This document shows, one piece after another, positions 61,537 through 64,000 of a stretch of 64,000 bases of DNA (positions within the stretch are counted from its first letter, which is position 1; the number at the start of each line of letters is the position of its first letter). The notes under the pieces are model-generated. The model saw only the letters and a program-made list of their open reading frames with translations. It ran no database searches and was not told the origin of the DNA. The translations under genes were made by a program, and so were the position numbers. The DNA comes from Lentzea tibetensis. GTDB taxonomy: Bacteria; Actinomycetota; Actinomycetes; Mycobacteriales; Pseudonocardiaceae. Where the stretch lies: positions 1 to 64,000 of the forward strand of contig NZ_VOBR01000031.1 in assembly GCF_007845675.1 (NCBI RefSeq), in the 5' to 3' direction.

Positions 61537-64000
61537 ATGACCGAGAACACCGAGGCTGTCGTGACCGCGTTGCGGGAGTCGCTGAAGGAGATCAAGCGTC
61601 TCCGGGAACGGAACGCGCAGCCGATCGCGGTTGTGGGCGTCGGGGTGCGGTTGCCCGGCGGGGTCACCGGCCCTGACGACCTGTGGGCCGCACTGGCGAA
61701 CGGCTCCGACCTGGTGGGTGACTTTCCCGCGGACCGCGGCTGGAACGTCGACGGGCTGTACGACCCGGACCCCGAGGTGCCGGGCAAGTCCTACACCCGC
61801 AGCGGCGGGTTCCTGTCGCAGGCGGCGGAGTTCGACGCGGGGTTCTTCGGGATCTCGCCGCGTGAGGCGTTGGCGATGGATCCGCAGCAGCGCCTGCTGC
61901 TGGAGACGTCCTGGGAGGCGCTCGAACACGCGGGGCTGGCTCCGGACGCGCTGCGGGGCCGCGACATCGGTGTCTACACCGGACTCATGTACCACGACTA
62001 CGGGCTCGGAGCGCCGCCCGCCGAACTCGAAGGCATGCGTGGAGTCGGTGCCGCGGGCAGCGCGGCCGCGGGCCGGGTGTCCTACGAGCTGGGCCTGGAA
62101 GGGCCCGCTGTGGTCATCGACACGGCGTGCTCGTCGTCGCTGGTGGCGATTCACCTGGCGGCGCAGGCACTGCGGGTCGGTGAGTGCTCGATGGCGCTCG
62201 CCGGCGGCGTGACGGTGATGGCTTCTCCGGAGTCGTTCGTCGAGTTCTCCCGGCAACGCGGACTCGCACCGGACGGCCGGTGCAAGGCGTTCGCCGAGGG
62301 CGCGGACGGCACCGGGTGGGCCGAGGGCGTCGGTGTCGTGGTGCTGGAGCGGTTGGTGGACGCACAGCGCAACGGCCGCCGGATCCTGGGGGTGATCCGC
62401 GGGTCGGCGGTGAACCAGGACGGCGCGTCGAACGGCTTGACGGCGCCGAACGGTCCGTCGCAGCAGCGGGTGATCAGGCAGGCGCTGGCCAATGCGGGGA
62501 TCGCTGCTACCGAGGTGGATGTTGTTGAGGCGCACGGCACGGGCACCTCGCTGGGTGATCCGATCGAGGCTCAGGCGTTGATCGCGGCTTATGGTCAGAA
62601 TCGTGAGACGCCGCTGTACTTGGGGTCGTTGAAGTCGAACATCGGTCATGCGCAGGCTGCGGCCGGTGTTGCTGGTGTGATCAAGATGATTTTGTCGATG
62701 CGCCACGGTGTCATGCCGCAGACGCTGCACGTCGACGCGCCGTCGTCGAAGGTCGACTGGTCGGCTGGTGCGGTGGAGTTGTTGACCGAGGCGCGTGAGT
62801 GGCCTTCGGCTGGTCGTCCGCGTCGGGCAGGTGTCTCGTCCTTCGGTGTTTCCGGGACGAATGCTCACGTGATCGTGGAGGAGGCCCCGCCTGTTGAGCT
62901 GTCCGTGCTGTCTGCTGTGGACGGTGTGGTGCCGCTCGTGCTGTCGGGCCGGTCAGCAGAGGCGTTGCGAGGTCAGGCTTCCCGGTTGACCGAGGTTGAT
63001 GCGGGTGTGGGCGAGGTGGCTGGCGCCTTGGTCTCGCGGTCGCTGTGGGAGCACCGGGCGGTGGTGCTGGCGGCTGATCGCGGCGAGGCCGTTGGTGGTC
63101 TGCATGCGTTGGCTGAGGCACGCTCAGTCCCTGGTGTGGTGACCGGTGTGGCTGATGCCGCGGGGAAGACGGCGTTCGTCTTTCCTGGGCAGGGTGCGCA
63201 ATGGGTGGGTATGGCTCGCGGCTTGTGGGCTGCTGATCCGGTGTTCGCCGCACGGATGGCCGAGTGTGAGCGGGCCCTGGCCTCGGTTGTCGACTGGTCG
63301 TTGGCGGATGTGGTGCACGGTGTCGAAGGTGCGCCGACCATCGATCAGGTTGATGTGCTCCAGCCGGTGTCGTTCGCCGTGATGGTGTCGCTGGCGGCGG
63401 TGTGGCAGGCGTCTGGGATTCGGCCGGATGCGGTGGTCGGGCATTCGCAGGGTGAGTTGGCGGCGGCGTGTGTGGCTGGTGCGTTGTCGTTGGAGGATGC
63501 GGCGCGGATTGTTGCTTTGCGCAGTCAGGTGATCGCGGCGGAGCTGGCTGGCCGTGGCGGGATGATGTCGATCGCTGAGCCGGTGGAGCGGGTGGCCGAG
63601 CGCCTCATCGATCGGGTCGAGATCGCTGCGGTGAACGGGCCTGCCAATGTGGTGGTGGCTGGTGATCTGGACGCGTTGGAGTCGCTGCGGGACGCCTGTG
63701 AGAGCGATGGTGCGCGGGCTCGGTTGATCTCGGTGGACTATGCGTCGCACACCTGGCACGTGGACGCGATTCGCGAGCGGCTGGCGGAGTTGCTGGACGG
63801 CATCGCGTCGATCGCTCCGGCCGTTCCGTGGCTGTCCACTGTGGATGGCGAGTGGATCAACGGGCCGGTTGACGCCGGCTACTGGTTCCGGAACCTGCGG
63901 CAGCGGGTGCGGTTCGCGGAGGCCGTCGGTCGGCTCGCGAACGAGGGCTTCGGTGTGTTCGTGGAGGTGTCGAGCCATCCGGTGCTGACCTCCTCAGTCG
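61537..64000 (+). CDS. Type I PKS 4, N-terminal part (module 9 KS-AT, runs off the window)
   Basis: The open frame runs from ATG 61537 to the window end (821 codons seen). The N-terminal docking helix reads [19 protein letters not shown] and differs from the N-termini of PKS 2 and 3, matching the change in the PKS 3 tail. KS about 61618-62880 has DTACSSS, HGTGT and KSNIGH. AT from about 63170 has GHSQGE and YASH (methylmalonyl) and is cut shortly before its end. It should take the chain from PKS 3. Its reductive domains, later modules and the thioesterase lie beyond the window. Confidence 0.93.
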   Translation, partial: MTENTEAVVTALRESLKEIKRLRERNAQPIAVVGVGVRLPGGVTGPDDLWAALANGSDLVGDFPADRGWNVDGLYDPDPEVPGKSYTRSGGFLSQAAEFDAGFFGISPREALAMDPQQRLLLETSWEALEHAGLAPDALRGRDIGVYTGLMYHDYGLGAPPAELEGMRGVGAAGSAAAGRVSYELGLEGPAVVIDTACSSSLVAIHLAAQALRVGECSMALAGGVTVMASPESFVEFSRQRGLAPDGRCKAFAEGADGTGWAEGVGVVVLERLVDAQRNGRRILGVIRGSAVNQDGASNGLTAPNGPSQQRVIRQALANAGIAATEVDVVEAHGTGTSLGDPIEAQALIAAYGQNRETPLYLGSLKSNIGHAQAAAGVAGVIKMILSMRHGVMPQTLHVDAPSSKVDWSAGAVELLTEAREWPSAGRPRRAGVSSFGVSGTNAHVIVEEAPPVELSVLSAVDGVVPLVLSGRSAEALRGQASRLTEVDAGVGEVAGALVSRSLWEHRAVVLAADRGEAVGGLHALAEARSVPGVVTGVADAAGKTAFVFPGQGAQWVGMARGLWAADPVFAARMAECERALASVVDWSLADVVHGVEGAPTIDQVDVLQPVSFAVMVSLAAVWQASGIRPDAVVGHSQGELAAACVAGALSLEDAARIVALRSQVIAAELAGRGGMMSIAEPVERVAERLIDRVEIAAVNGPANVVVAGDLDALESLRDACESDGARARLISVDYASHTWHVDAIRERLAELLDGIASIAPAVPWLSTVDGEWINGPVDAGYWFRNLRQRVRFAEAVGRLANEGFGVFVEVSSHPVLTSSV
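63481..63602 (+). repeat. AT recombination tract (module 9 copy)
   Basis: Partner of 48583-48704, identical throughout. Confidence 0.88.

Noticed and set aside
18600-64000. CRISPR array or tandem repeat locus suggested by many near-identical blocks
   Set aside because: The repeats are homologous coding domains at module-length spacing, not short direct repeats with spacers.

Overview
The window is about 70% GC, strongly GC3-biased actinomycete DNA carrying one end and the first part of the assembly line of a large modular type I polyketide (PKS) gene cluster. The methoxymalonyl gene order, the NB-ARC regulators and the base composition suggest a filamentous actinomycete, possibly in the Pseudonocardiales (Actinosynnema/Saccharothrix/Lentzea-like). 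The genus is inference only, and I do not recognise the final product.

Layout. 1-5687 (+): the 3' end of metK (SAM synthetase), an acyl-CoA carboxylase beta subunit, and a complete five-gene methoxymalonyl-ACP operon in the order hydroxyacyl dehydrogenase, ACP, acyl-CoA dehydrogenase, FkbH-type glyceryl transferase/phosphatase, O-methyltransferase. 5707-8005: a SAM methyltransferase (-), a previously hidden 43-residue small ORF with a near-ideal ribosome-binding site (+), and a ROK-fold protein (-) that has lost its phosphoryl-transfer residues. 8278-15203 (-): three large NB-ARC regulators, namely an AfsR/SARP protein and two LuxR-type ATPases overlapping by 4 bp. 15461-15679 (-): a 72-residue biotin carboxyl carrier protein. 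15883-16605 (+): a second methyltransferase. 16755-64000 (+): four PKS genes in order (the last runs off the window). No gap between genes exceeds 300 bases. The four gaps of 230-275 bases (6670-6906, 8006-8277, 11260-11493, 15204-15460) hold promoters, inverted repeats or nothing recognisable.

Assembly line as read: loading CoA-ligase-ACP; M1 KS-AT(FAGH type)-DH(degenerate)-KR-ACP; M2 KS-AT(methylmalonyl)-DH-ER-KR(Ser to Ala)-ACP; M3 KS-AT(malonyl)-DH-ER-KR-ACP; M4 KS-AT(methylmalonyl)-DH-KR(eroded)-ACP; M5 KS-AT(malonyl)-DH-ER-KR-ACP; M6 KS-AT(methylmalonyl)-KR(A-type)-ACP; M7 and M8 KS-AT(malonyl)-DH-KR-ACP; M9 KS-AT(methylmalonyl)... The second PKS gene is interrupted by one extra G at 38462-38465, in the DH of M4. 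Restoring the frame gives one 5213-residue protein.

How it fits together (inference). A carboxylic acid starter is activated and loaded by the tethered ligase. M1 probably takes methoxymalonyl from the dedicated ACP, because its AT is the only one in the window with neither the malonyl nor the methylmalonyl signature. The carboxylase beta subunit and the small BCCP would raise the supply of malonyl/methylmalonyl-CoA (the alpha subunit is not here), and metK would supply SAM for at least three methyltransferases. The methyltransferase and BCCP promoters share a 44-bp ungapped match with SARP-like geometry, a candidate regulon for the SARP in the cluster.
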